From assembly GCA_027422505.1 (NCBI GenBank), contig JAPQWV010000748.1:124001-188000 (forward strand): a stretch of 64,000 nucleotides of DNA, read 5' to 3'. Both the position numbers and the translations under genes were made by a program. This stretch comes from Craterostigma plantagineum (lineage: Eukaryota > Streptophyta > Magnoliopsida > Lamiales > Linderniaceae). Positions 1 through 10,080 of this stretch are shown here, one piece after another. Position 1 is the stretch's first letter; the number at the start of each line of letters is the position of its first letter. A model generated the notes under the pieces. That model was not told the origin of the DNA. It did no database searches and worked only from the letters and a program-made list of their open reading frames with translations.

Positions 1-258
1 ACTAATATTGAGAAACGAGAGTTAAGTGGACAATGGGGTTGAACATATCAACAATAATGCTTAAAGTGAAGAAGAGGAAGGGAACTTACAAGTCGAAAAT
101 ACATTCGAACGCTTTATTAGTACTTTCAGAAGGATTGAACGAATCATTAACAAGAGCGCGGAAGTAGAAAACGAGTTGAAAGAGACGTATGAGAAGGTGA
201 TGGAAGTTCTGAATCCCTAGGAAACGTCTGGGACTCTTCTTTTGGCTTCGGATTATTG
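1..258 (+). pseudogene. C48 (Ulp1-like) protease gene fragment, 3' part of exon 1
   Basis: This stretch is clearly homologous to about 17150-17400, the 3' end of exon 1 of the intact C48 protease gene in this window. Both copies share the segment coding for ENELKETYE and a run ending at the motif that reads NPS in the intact gene. Here the corresponding reading frame hits a TAG stop just after the proline codon, and the exon donor GT of the intact gene is GA here (near 250). No later exons of this paralogue are found downstream; a copia element starts at 260 instead. I infer a dead gene copy disrupted near its first exon-intron boundary. The 5' part lies outside the window. Confidence 0.75.
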
Positions 259-342
259 TTGTTATTGATAGTTTCTCTTAAATATATAATATATTTTTTA
301 TGTTTGTCATATTGTTGGTGAAAAATCATTCAAGGGACACAT

Positions 343-1275
343 TGTTAGAAATCTTGAATCAAAGAATTCAGATTAAACAGTTTTGGTGATTGTCCAAACT
401 CGACTGAGTATACCGGTTAAACGAAGACTCAAGACCGAATACCAGTCAGTAGTTCACAAGCGCACCAGAAAACGGATGTAAACCGCCAAGACCGAAGTGT
501 AGATACCGGACCTGCCACGTGGACGAAAATTCGAAATTTTTCAAGGCAGGATGTTGAAGACTTCTGATAGAACATTTAATGCAAGGCTGCCAGGAAAAAA
601 CCAAGCTGAAGTCAAGCCAAGCTAAAAGAGGAAAAAGCAATTGGCACAGCGCAAACTGCTACGGAAACCGGACAGTATCCGTTTTGGGTAAATAACATTT
701 AATGCACTGTCCGGTACAAGGAGCTATCTCACAACGACTCCCTTCATCAAGCTCAACTATAAAAAGGAGAGAGGCGTGATGAAGACGGACGACGACCAAC
801 CTTGAAAGTGAAAAACAAGTGAAAATCTGTTTAAGCGAGTCATTTGAGTGTTGTCCTCACTGTACGTAGACCAGTTTTGTTTAGTAAGTGAGTTATTTCC
901 AAGGGACTTTAACAAGCTCTTGAAGTAGGTGGATTGTATTATGCGACTGCCTAGGTGATTCATTAGATTAAAGTTGAGGGCAGCTGGGTGGGTTGTACAC
1001 AGTGTATAACTGAAGATCTAGCGAACCTTCCTTGCGAGGAAGAAGGGGAGACGTAGGAGAATTAACTCCGAACTTCCAGAAACAAACCGGTGTTCCTTCA
1101 CACACACAAACACATGACATTTATTATCGGTCTTGGTTCAAAACCGACTGATCTGTTTCCGCACGATACACTTAGAACAATATCAAGTACCGGTATTGAC
1201 CCTAACCGTTTAAGTATCGAAAAAGAGTCTAGCGTTTATTCACCCACCCTCTAAACGCGATAGCCGATCCTAACG
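343..1275 (+). mobile_element. Solo LTR 'A' inserted in the 5' LTR of Copia-1
   Basis: The 933-bp segment starts TGTTAG and ends CTAACG, a near-perfect terminal inverted repeat, and is flanked by the 5-bp target duplication CACAT at 338-342 and 1276-1280. A TATA box (TATAAAAA, 758-765) gives plus orientation. The 3' LTR of the host element at about 6880-6965 shows the empty site as an uninterrupted sequence. No coding or primer site is inside, so this is a solo LTR left by unequal recombination. The family was not recognised. Confidence 0.85.
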
Positions 1276-1410
1276 CACATGGGTTTCTCTATGGTTTGTC
1301 CTTAGGTAATAATGTTATGTATAATAGATGATGTGAAAATAAATGAATGTAATGAACCTTCAAAAAATGTGTGTGCTTCTTCATTGTTTCAATGCCCTGT
1401 TTGTATCGAA

Positions 1411-1430
1411 TGGTATCAGTATCAGAGCTT
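1411..1430 (+). other. Primer binding site of Copia-1 (initiator-Met tRNA)
   Basis: TGGTATCAG is followed directly by TATCAGAGC, so the usual TGGTATCAGAGC site for initiator methionine tRNA is present with an internal TATCAG hexamer duplicated. Its position just 5' of gag fits a copia element. Confidence 0.75.
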
Positions 1431-1552
1431 TAATAATAAGGGGCCAAAGCATGTCTTCAAACCAATCATGATCAAAGCATGTCTTCAAGCAACTTCTTAG
1501 GCACCGGACCTCCGGAATCGAAGGAGAGAACTACCATATATGGGACATTAAG

Positions 1553-2660
1553 ATGAAGTCCTATCTCCAAGCTTTAAATCTATGGGAAGCAATGGATAAA
1601 GGAGCCGATACAACACCGTTAGGAGCAGATCCGACGATGTCGCAGATAAAGCAAAGAAAAAAAATAAAAGAAACCAAGGGCTTTGACGTGTCTTCACTCG
1701 GTTTTATCAGATGTCATATTTACAAGAATTATGACGCTCGAATCTTCAAAGGACGTGTGGGACAAGCTCAAGGAGGAGTTTAAAGGTAGCAAAAGAGATT
1801 CATTAATTAGACCATAGTTAACTACATATATATATATATATATTAATAAATACATAAGTATAAGTTGGTTATCCATAATTTATTAATAAATACCTTAATT
1901 AACTAAATAAATTAAAGTATAAATAAAAAATAAAAAATAAAAAATTCTAAGCGGGCCCGTGGGGCGGGTTGGGTTCCATTTTTTTAGGCCCGCTACATGG
2001 CATGCCAGCCAGCCAGCCCGCCCGCCCTGGCCCGACCCTTTGACAGTACTAGTTGGAACTTTGGAAGATGAAAGATGGTGAAAGCATGAAGGAATACTCA
2101 TCGAAGTTGCTTGATCTAGTAAATAAGATCAGGTTGCTTGGAGAGAATGTTGCAGATGCTAAAGTTGGGGAGAAGATAATGGTAAGCCTCCCGGAAAAAT
2201 TCGAATCAAAGGTGACAACGATTGAAGAATCATGTGATCTCTCGAAGTTGATTGTGGCTGAAATTATAACCAAGCTACAAGCACATGATCAAAGATCACT
2301 CGTGAGACTCGATGGCAGAATACCCATGGATGGAGCTATGCAAGCAAGACATAAAGGAAATTTTCGAAGAAGTATGACAAGAAGACCGTGGAGCAGAAAA
2401 CGACAAAGGAAAAGCTCCGATGACTTCGAAAGGTTCTGAAAATAAAGGCAGATTTCCACCTTGTAGTACATGTGAGAGGTCCAATCATGAAGAGAAAGAT
2501 TGTTGGCATAAAGGAAAACCACAATCCAATCTCAGTTTTGCAAAAAATATAGCCATATTGAGAAATATTGTCGTTCGAAGGCGAAAAATAATCAACCCAA
2601 AAAGGGCAGCAACTAAATTACACAGAAGAAAAGGAAGAAGAAGCTAAAGGCAACTTGTTT
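1553..2660 (+). pseudogene. Copia-1 gag, broken
   Basis: The frame from 1553 reads a copia gag start (MKSYLQALNLWEAMDKG), then shifts frame near 1690-1780, where another frame keeps the conserved segment ending in LKEEFKGSK. After an insert of about 240 bp the gag core resumes at 2053 (KMKDGESMKEYSSKLLDLVN) and runs to the region of a zinc knuckle near 2455-2515 (C-x2-C pattern, now degraded). This is the UBN2-type gag of Ty1/copia that would form the cytoplasmic particle. Frameshifts and the insert make it non-functional. Confidence 0.8.
1800..2040. mobile_element. Small unclassified insert in Copia-1 gag
   Basis: The gag reading breaks off at about 1800 and resumes at about 2040. The intervening ~240 bp is first very AT-rich, with a TA run at 1827-1844, then strongly GC-rich with self-complementary GGGCCCG and GGCCCGC words near 1950-2000. 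The GC-rich part resembles subterminal sequence of plant hAT elements, but I find no sure ends or target duplication. Confidence 0.4.
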
Positions 2661-5503
2661 GTGGCCACTCAAGTTGAAGAATCAAATGAGAATCTTACTT
2701 GGTATGTTGATAGCGGGTATATGAGTCATATGGCGAGAAGGCTATTTTCGAAACTTTAGACAACTCGATCCATATGAAGGTGAAGCTTGGAAATGGTGTA
2801 GTAGTTCAAGCTCAAGAAAGAGGATCCATAGCTGTTCCAACAAAGCGAGGTATTAGACGGATTCACAATGTCCTTTATATACCTCCGTTGATGCAAAATT
2901 TGCTCAGTGTTGCCCAAATGATGAAAAATGATTATTCTCTATTCTTTAAGAAGATATACTGCTATATATATGATTCTCAAAATAATCTTGTTGCTGAGCT
3001 ACCTATGGTTGAGAAAACATTTTCGATAAATTGATGTTTTGTTGGTGAAAAGTGTGAAAATGGCGAACGTTGTCGACTCTAGTCCTTGGCACGAACGGCT
3101 TTACAAAAGGAGATGGTTTATAATCTGCCCGAGATACAAAAATCCGATGGAATGTGTGCCTTTGACTACATACATTTTCTGCATTCTTCGACTTGGAGGG
3201 CGCAAAGTAAGCTCGAGTTGATACACACGGATTTGTGTGGTCCGATGAAAATGGAATCTCTGAGCGGCAACAAATACTTCATCTGATTTATTGATGATTT
3301 CACGATGATGCCTTTGATTTATTTCATACAGTTCAAGTATCAAGTTCTTGAAATTTTCAATCAAGAAGATGATCGAAGTTCAAAGTGGATGCAAAATTAA
3401 AGCCGTGCGATCCGATAATGGCATGGAGTTCAACTCAAATGTATTCAACAAATTTTGTGAAGATGAAGATATACATCATCAACTCGTCTTATACTCTGGA
3501 GCAAAATGGTGTTGTTGAGAGGAAAAACAGAAATTCGTAGAGATGGTGCGGTGTCTTTTGGCGGAGACAAATCTACCAAATGATTTATGGGCTGAGGCTG
3601 CTTATACTTCTGTTTATCTACAAATAAATTGCCGACGAGCGCACTGAAAGATGCTTCGCCTAACAAGAAATGGAGTGGAGTCAAACCACCCGTCAATCAC
3701 ATAAAGGTTTTTGGCTCATGTTGCTCGTTCATATTCTGACTCAAAGACGAAGTAAGCTTGATGTTAAGTCGAAGGTTGGTATTTTCTTGGGTTATGCATC
3801 AAAATCTAAGGCATACCGCATTTATGATGTGAAGGATAAGATGTTATTTTCAGCCAAGATGTTCGTGTGGATGAGAATTCTTTCTGGGACTGGAAAGAAG
3901 GAAAATAAAGCATGAAAACCCTCAGGCTGAACCTCACTCAATTGCTGAAAATTTAGATAAAACGATCGGGCATCCACAGGAGGAAAATGAGGACTTCGAC
4001 GATGAACCGAAAAGGAAAGACGAGGTCACTTGCAGAAATTTACGAGAAATGCAACATAGCTACTGTTGAACCATCTAATGAGGCTGCAAAACTGAAGGCT
4101 AGATTCAAGCTATGAAAGAAGAAATTCATACGATCAACAAGAACGAGACGTGGGAGTTAGTCGAGAGACCAAATGGCCGAAATATCTTAGGTGTAAAATG
4201 GGTCTACCAGACGAAGATGAATCCTGACGGATCCTTGAACAAGCTTAAAGCACGACTTATTGTCAAGGGTAATCACAACAATATGGTGTCAACTTCAATG
4301 ATACGTTTGCGGCGTTTGATAGACGCGATACTATAAGATTGCTAATTGCTCTTGCGGCTCAACACAAGTGGAGTTATTTCACCTTGAAGTAAAATCCGCA
4401 TTTCTCAATGGGCAGCGTGAAAAAGAAATTTATGTTGATCAACCTCCGGGATTCGAAGTGAAAGATAAAGAATATCAAGTGTACAAGCTACACAAGGCAC
4501 TTTATGGTTTGAAGCATGCTCTAAGGGCGTGGTACAATAAGTTAGATACTTATCTTATTAATTCCGGTTTCGGGAGGAGTGATGTTGAAGCTATACAAGG
4601 AAAAGCAGCGATGGGAAAATATTGATTATTTCTTTATATGTTGATGACTTACTCGTAAAAGGGAGTAACGTAGAGGAGATGAGCACCTTTAAGACTGAGA
4701 TGGAAAAATGTTCGAGATGTCTGTTTGGGAGAGATGCATTATTTTGTCGGGATGGAAATTCAGTAAAGTACGAGTGATATTTTTATTTTTCAGCAGAAGT
4801 ACGCTACATGAGCTATTAAAGAAGTTCAAGATGGAGCGTTACAAACCTGTTTCAATTCCTTTACTTGCTCATGAGAAACTAACTAAAGATGATGTAGGGG
4901 ATGTTGTTTATTGCACTGCTTATCGAAGTCTGGTAGGAAGTCTTTTATATCTGACGAATACAAGGCCGAACTTGATGTTTGCAAGCAGTTTTTTTTTATC
5001 TAGATTCATGCAAGAACTGAAACAGAAGCATATGGCAGCAGCAAAATGAGTTCTCAGGTATGTCAAAGGTACTATTGATTATCGTGTCAGTTTAAATCTA
5101 TGAAAAATGGAGTGCCGCAAGGTTTTTCCTATAGTGATTGGGCTGGAAGTTATGATGACTCAAAGAGCAATTCAGGCTATCGGTTCTGGCGTGTCTTCTT
5201 GGAGCTCAAGGAAGTAGGAAGTAGTAGCACAATGATCCGCCGAAGTTGAATATGTTGCAGCTACTAGTGCGGCGAATCAAGCAATTTGGCTAAGAAACTA
5301 GATGGAAGATTTGAGCATGAAACAATCTGAGGCAACAGTGATATGTGTCGATAATAAATCTGCGATTTCAATGGCGAAAAATCCTATTTTTCATGGTCGG
5401 TCTAAGCACATAAGGTGAAGTTTCATGCATTGAGGAAGCTAACGCAAGCAAGGAGATCAAGCTACTTCATATGAGCAAGCTGCTGATATTTTAACGAAGG
5501 CAC

Positions 5504-6742
5504 TGTTGGGTTTTGAGCGGGCTTTTGCGCCCAAGTGGGTAATTAAGCCACTAAAGAAGAGCTGAAACGATTTTGATTAAATCGAGAACTGTCGTTCATC
5601 AAAACTCGAAATTGATTCAAGATTCATAATCTACGTTTCGAGGAGAATCCGTAGACTTTTAATTTGCTCAAACCGATAATGGGTGAATGAGAAATTAATT
5701 ATTTAATCCGACCCAATAATAATAAATAATGTGGGTGGTGTGTAAGGGAATGGATCAAATGTTCCACATTGGAAAAACAACTTTTTCAACTATATATATA
5801 GACACCCATCACTACTCATCAAACAAGTGGTGAGCTCAATAGGTGGGCTCAATGGCCCACGGCCGAGCTCGGCCCAAGCCAACGCGCACGGCCCGCTAGC
5901 CCAAGCCCAAACCCGGAACTAAATTTATGCTCCGATGATGTGGCATTGATGATGATGTGGCACCGGCGTGACGTGGCACCAACGATGATGTGGCGACGAG
6001 AGGTTGGCCATGGGACGCGCGATGTGGCGATGACGCGGCAATATTGCTGACGTGGCGGATTCGATGACGTGTCAGTGATAGGCAAAAATGATGACGTGGC
6101 GCTAATGCAGTGCCACGTGTAACGACGATGAGGTGGCGAGACCCATTAGGGTTGATGGGGCGCATCGGTTCGACCAAAGGGCCTGCTGGTTCACCCAAGC
6201 AAACCGACCCGGGTCGGGTCAGGCGGGTCGGCCGAACCGCTGCGTCGCTTCAGAAGAGGTGCGATCTGGATCGTTGGATCCATATCTGACGGATCAGATT
6301 TAATCTGAAAAAAAAGACAAGGGAGGTGACTATTCACAAATAGGTCCCTGCCCAGAAGTTGCAGCCCTTCACAGATTCGCCCCCAGACCCCTTAAAACCT
6401 ATAAATAGACCCCTGCAGACTTGGAAAATTAATTCAATCATTCAATTCACTCCTAGCATTTTAGAATAAGTTGACAGCATCTCCCTTATTAGTAATAAAG
6501 CAAGAAAGCTCGAGTCTTTAGTAGACTCGCTCGATAATTTCGTTACGGTGCGCGACGTTTCGAAATTCCTGAAGTCGTTGTATCTTCGGGACGTATTGCG
6601 ACAACCCGAGGCACTGAAATACGGGACAATAACGTCTTACGGAAAGCGTACGATGTACGTGCCTCGACTTTGACGTAGTAAGCCGAAACTCTGTCCGAGT
6701 TTTACGAGCGCCACCGACCAGACGCCAACACCGAAACCAACA
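5504..6742 (+). mobile_element. Solo LTR 'B' inside Copia-1 RNase H
   Basis: A 1239-bp segment starts TGTTGG and ends CCAACA and is flanked by the perfect 5-bp duplication GGCAC (5499-5503 and 6743-6747). Removing it rejoins the RNase H C-terminus of Copia-1. It carries two TATA-like boxes (5791-5800 and 6400-6407) and a polyadenylation-like AATAAA at 6494-6499, as expected of an LTR in plus orientation. A GC-rich block at about 5935-6140 has many TGACGTGGC-like words. The long LTR suggests a gypsy element, which is inference. Confidence 0.88.
5935..6140 (+). promoter_or_regulatory. Cluster of TGACGTGGC-like boxes in LTR B
   Basis: Within about 200 bp the word TGACGTGGC or close variants (TGATGTGGC, TGACGTGTC, TGACGCGGC, GCCACGTG) recur roughly ten times. 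ACGT-core sites of this hybrid C/G-box type are known targets of plant bZIP factors. The cluster lies between the two TATA-like boxes of the LTR. A regulatory role is inferred from motif density alone. Confidence 0.5.
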
Positions 6743-6816
6743 GGCACTACAGAAAGGACACATTTGAGGAAAAAAATTTATGCTTGGAGTATCTAAGAAG
6801 AAACTTAAAGGAGAAG

Positions 6817-6968
6817 TGTTATTGATTAAATTTCTCTTAAATATATATATATACATATATATATATAATATATTTTGTACCTTTGTCATATGGTTGGTGA
6901 AAAATCATTCAAGGGACCATGGGTTTGTCTATAGTTTGTCCTTACGTAATAATGTTATGTACACCAAT
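6817..6968 (+). mobile_element. 3' LTR (partial) of Copia-1
   Basis: The sequence from 6817 matches 260-342 and 1276-1320, that is the 5' LTR without solo LTR A, including the shared phrases around GGTGAAAAATCATTCAAGGG and TAATAATGTTATGTA. Similarity stops near 6965, so the LTR is truncated or too diverged beyond that. Confidence 0.75.
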
Positions 6969-7400
6969 TAGGATAGTGAAGAACACAAATAACCTAGTAC
7001 TACATCGTTATTTTTTTCGTATTTTACGATTGCTCGTTATATATAGTGGTTTCTAAAACAAACAATATTATAACACCTAACTAGCATGGCTCATCATCAT
7101 GTATATGAGTGTATTTCTGTATCTTCAGATTTCCTGTGTGCGAGGATAGGAAATTTTTTTCTTAACCCCAAATTTTGGTTATCAATTGATTATGTACCTT
7201 TCATTGTAATTCTTGAATTTAACTTTTCACTGTAAGTGGCAAATTGTTTTCTAAAAGAAACAATCATGAAAACGTGCGACCCGCCAACATGTTAACAGTC
7301 CGAAGAAATGCATATATCTATTTAGCTTTGTTACTTTAGTATCAAATAGGAGGGCTTGAATTCGCTTCTTTCCTATTGGGACTCAGAAAAATTTTGAAAC
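6969..7400. other. Unassigned AT-rich sequence
   Basis: I see no gene, LTR end or repeat that I can name between the Copia-1 3' LTR and the LTR-like repeats that follow. Confidence 0.5.
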
Positions 7401-7403
7401 GGA

Positions 7404-7677
7404 GTTGTTGAGATTCTAAAAAATTAGGTTTTGTCCCATAGAATAATTCAAGTTCTTCAATACACTATATAAGAGGTTTTTCCCTCATATCACCAATTGG
7501 TTTTAGGAAAGACCTCTCGATTTCTAATATCAGAACAATCTTCATCGCCATTATCCAATTCATATGTCCACGTGTTAGGTTAGTCATACCACACATTAAA
7601 ACGTGTTGAGATTCTAAAATTTGAGATTTGTCTCGTATCGAATAATTCAAGCTCTTCAGTCCAATATATATATATAT
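7404..7677 (+). repeat. Two partial copies of one LTR-like sequence in direct orientation
   Basis: The phrase GTTGAGATTCTAAAA followed by a variant of AATAATTCAAG and CTCTTCA occurs at about 7406-7470 and again at about 7604-7665. The first copy continues through a TATA-like CTATATAAGAGG into a U5-like tail. The second is cut off exactly at its TA-rich TATA region by the hairpin element. This looks like a truncated LTR pair or two LTR fragments of one family. Confidence 0.5.
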
Positions 7678-8059
7678 GAGGTTTGCTATGGTGCCCACCT
7701 ACCGTGAGCAACCACCGTGGGCACCATAAGCAAATCTCTACATTTTTTGCATTTTTTCGATTCCCAACAACGCCAACACCTCCGTAGACCATCTCATATC
7801 CATTGCTAACCTAAATCGCCCTCTCTAACACGTTAATTTTAAGAAAATCATCTACTTATTATTCACATGTGGACGACATATCCATGTGACGATTTTCTTA
7901 AAATTAACGTGTTAGAGAGGGCGATTTAGGTTAGCAATGGATATGAGATGGTCTACGGAGGTGTTGGCGTTGTTGGGAATCGAAAAAATGCAAAAAATGT
8001 AGAGATTTGCTTATGGTGCCCACGGTGGTTGCTCACGGTAGGTGGGCACCATAGCAAAC

Positions 8060-8076
<17 letters not shown>
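7664..8076. mobile_element. Foldback/MITE-like hairpin element, 413 bp, in a (TA)n run
   Basis: Every position x from about 7664 to 7849 pairs with position 15740-x, giving two arms of about 186 bp around a 41-bp loop (7850-7890). I found no mismatch or indel in the non-TA arms when reading them against each other. The ends lie in TA runs on both sides (to about 8092), so a TA target duplication is plausible but cannot be proven. No coding capacity. Such long perfect hairpins resemble MITEs that target TA microsatellites. A transcript across it would fold into long double-stranded RNA. Confidence 0.8.
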
Positions 8077-8095
<19 letters not shown>

Positions 8096-9841
8096 TATTG
8101 GGGTGAGCGGTAACATTCGGGCCCAGCAGAAAGTTGATTGATTTTGGACCCATGCCAATATAATCGGGACATTATAAACTAAAATGACGCCGAGCGAGAA
8201 CACAAAGTTTTTACGTGGTTCGGCCAATACTGCCAACCTCCACAGGGAGCACCTGTTTACTATATTAAAAATTACACCGTACAAATTTAACTCTCGTGTT
8301 TAAACCCAAACCCGAGACCTCTTATCCAGCCAGGTAACGTATTTGTACCTACTCCCAACTACCCAATAAAACTACACCCGCTCTCACCCTTATCAACCCG
8401 AAGGTGGATAAATATTTTACCCTCTCACTATCTCTCTCGCTCTCTTTGGACTCTTTTTCCTTTGTTTGGTGTGCCGTATACAAATGAAACGCATGCCCTT
8501 ATATAGGCAAAACATCATGCTACAAGCCAAAACACATATTGTCATTGCACTCGTCGTGCATGTCCATCATTTATGTCTTCATTTGCCTTGTCTCTTATCT
8601 AATCCGTGTGTGGTGGATTGGCTTGTACATGGTATTTGCCAAAAGTTTGGCTGGACCCAACAATTCTCTCCCTCCAGCCACATTCCACACATCGTTTCAA
8701 GCGCTCTTCCATCCGAGCTGAACTTAAGAGTAATTGTAAATAGCCCGAACGTTCCATTGGCTTTCCTTGCACTGGCTACACGTAGCCCAAATCAAGAATT
8801 TTGGTCATACCCCACTTGATTTGCTCCACGACCAATCCTATGTGCAACTGCCCACCCGACTATACTTGTCGGTTCCGAAGAGTGACTTCGATGCAATTCC
8901 TTCACCAGCAGGATTTCCTTCTCACCATGGTCTGCATTTCGTCCAGGCGCGAGATTTCGTGAACCGATCGAAGTTAGAGTATTGTATACCATACTCCCGT
9001 CCAACGATATAAGCTTCCACGCTCTTCTCCCTTTCGTAGGACCATTTCGACCACTGTGTGATTTTCTAGACTCCCCCTGCTATGAAACCCCATAGCTCTT
9101 GGAATCTAACTAGCTCAATGATATTAAAATTCCAACGCAACTTGGGACAAAGTCACACCACCCAAAGTGCGTACCATTCCGAATGAATATTTTGATATGT
9201 TAGAAAAATCGAATGGGTTCGTCTTCATGGCCAATGGAGATCGACGGCATTTTCGAGGTGTTGGGATGGTGAAGATCAAATAGTTGACTGTTGTGGTGGG
9301 CAGTAATATTTCCGGCCAATCGCAAGGTTGATTGATTTTGGACCCGTGACAATTTATTCGGGACAATATAAAACTGAAATGACACCGGGCAAGAACACAA
9401 GATTTTTACGTGGCTTGGCAATACCTCCTACCTCCACGGAGAGCACCTGTTAAGAAAATTACACCGTACAAATTTAACTCTCGTTTTAAACCCAAACCTG
9501 AGATCTCTAACCCAGCCGAGTAATGTATTTGTATCTACTCCCAATATCCCAGTAAAACTACACCCGCTCTCACCCTTATCAACCCGAAGTTGGATAAATA
9601 TATTACCCTCTCACTATCTCTCTCGGTCTCTCTCTCGACTCTTTTTCTTCTATTGGGGTGCCGTTTACGAATGAAAGCATGCCCTGGCAAACCATCATGC
9701 TACAAGCCAAATCACATATTTCCATTTCACTCGTCATGCATATCCCATCATTTATGTCTTCACATGCCTTGTCTCTTATCTAATGCGTGTGGTGGATTGG
9801 CTTGCACATGGTACTTGCCAAAAGCTTGGCTGGACCCAACA
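8096..9841 (-). mobile_element. Defective copia element 'A' (minus strand) with both LTRs
   Basis: Two homologous LTRs lie in the same orientation: 8096-8662 (3' LTR, minus start TGTTGGGTCC at 8662) and 9289-9841 (5' LTR, same start at 9841). Both carry the conserved block around TTTTACGTGGTTCGGC and a minus-strand TATA region (around 8500 in the first). A polypurine tract (minus GGAGGGAGAGAAT, near 8663-8677) borders the 3' LTR. Only about 620 bp of internal sequence remains, matching the protease region and 3' non-coding part of element B. RT, integrase and RNase H are absent. Confidence 0.75.
8663..9288 (-). pseudogene. Protease-region remnant of copia element A with an internal inversion
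   Basis: On the minus strand, 9124-9180 reads a piece matching the end of the element B protease region (TLGGV then a VPKL-like segment and NLISL, degraded). The neighbouring part, which should precede it on the same strand, is instead readable on the plus strand at about 9186-9280 (YFDMLEKSNGF, then GVGMVKIK). About 105 bp is therefore inverted between the 5' LTR and the rest. The remaining 8663-9120 is non-coding sequence shared with element B at about 10620-11040. Confidence 0.65.
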
Positions 9842-10080
9842 AGAAGTACTCAAACGATCTCTAATAACTATAGAGAAAGTCTATGAGTTATAATATCAGT
9901 ATGTAAAGGAGAAACTCTTAATTATAATCGGAGAAAACACCTTTGCCATATTTTTGTTTGATTCTCTCTAGTTTCTCTTAATCGTTCGCTTCTATGGTAT
10001 GATGTACCTCTGATCGTTTGACGCCTATTTATAGGCAAAATCAAACACTATTAAGAATAAACTAGTGATTATATAAAAAA
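9842..10080. other. Unassigned spacer between copia elements A and B
   Basis: This 239-bp AT-rich spacer has one TATA-like word on the minus strand (CCTATAAATAGG near 10026-10037) resembling an LTR promoter, so it may be a fragment of a further LTR. I see no ends or coding sequence. Confidence 0.35.

Larger units (their letters stand above)
2660..6826 (+). pseudogene. Copia-1 pol (protease, integrase, RT, RNase H), broken
   Basis: Copia order is visible in pieces: a degraded protease near 2690-2740 (YVDSGYMSHM); the GAG-pre-integrase and integrase start at 3086-3300, including ELIHTDLCGPMKMESLSGNK; the integrase 3' part near 3490-3530 (EQNGVVERKNR); the RT start at 4112-4336 (WVYQTKMNPDGSLNKLKARL); RT palm remains at 4368-4660; and RNase H at about 5080-5503 resuming at 6743-6826. 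The coding end ILTKAL is split by solo LTR B and continues as LQKDTF after it. There are many stops and frameshifts, so no function is expected. Confidence 0.8.
260..6968 (+). mobile_element. Decayed Ty1/copia retrotransposon 'Copia-1' with nested insertions
   Basis: The 5' LTR begins TGTTATTGATA at 260 and the 3' LTR begins TGTTATTGATT at 6817, right after a purine-rich tract at 6807-6816. Between them lie an initiator-Met primer site and gag, protease, integrase, reverse transcriptase and RNase H in copia order, all broken by stops and frameshifts. Two solo LTRs (343-1275, 5504-6742) and a small insert in gag (about 1800-2040) interrupt it. Without these the element is about 4.5 kb with LTRs near 210 bp. 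The 3' LTR matches the 5' LTR only to about 6965, so its right end and the target duplication are not resolved. Confidence 0.85.
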
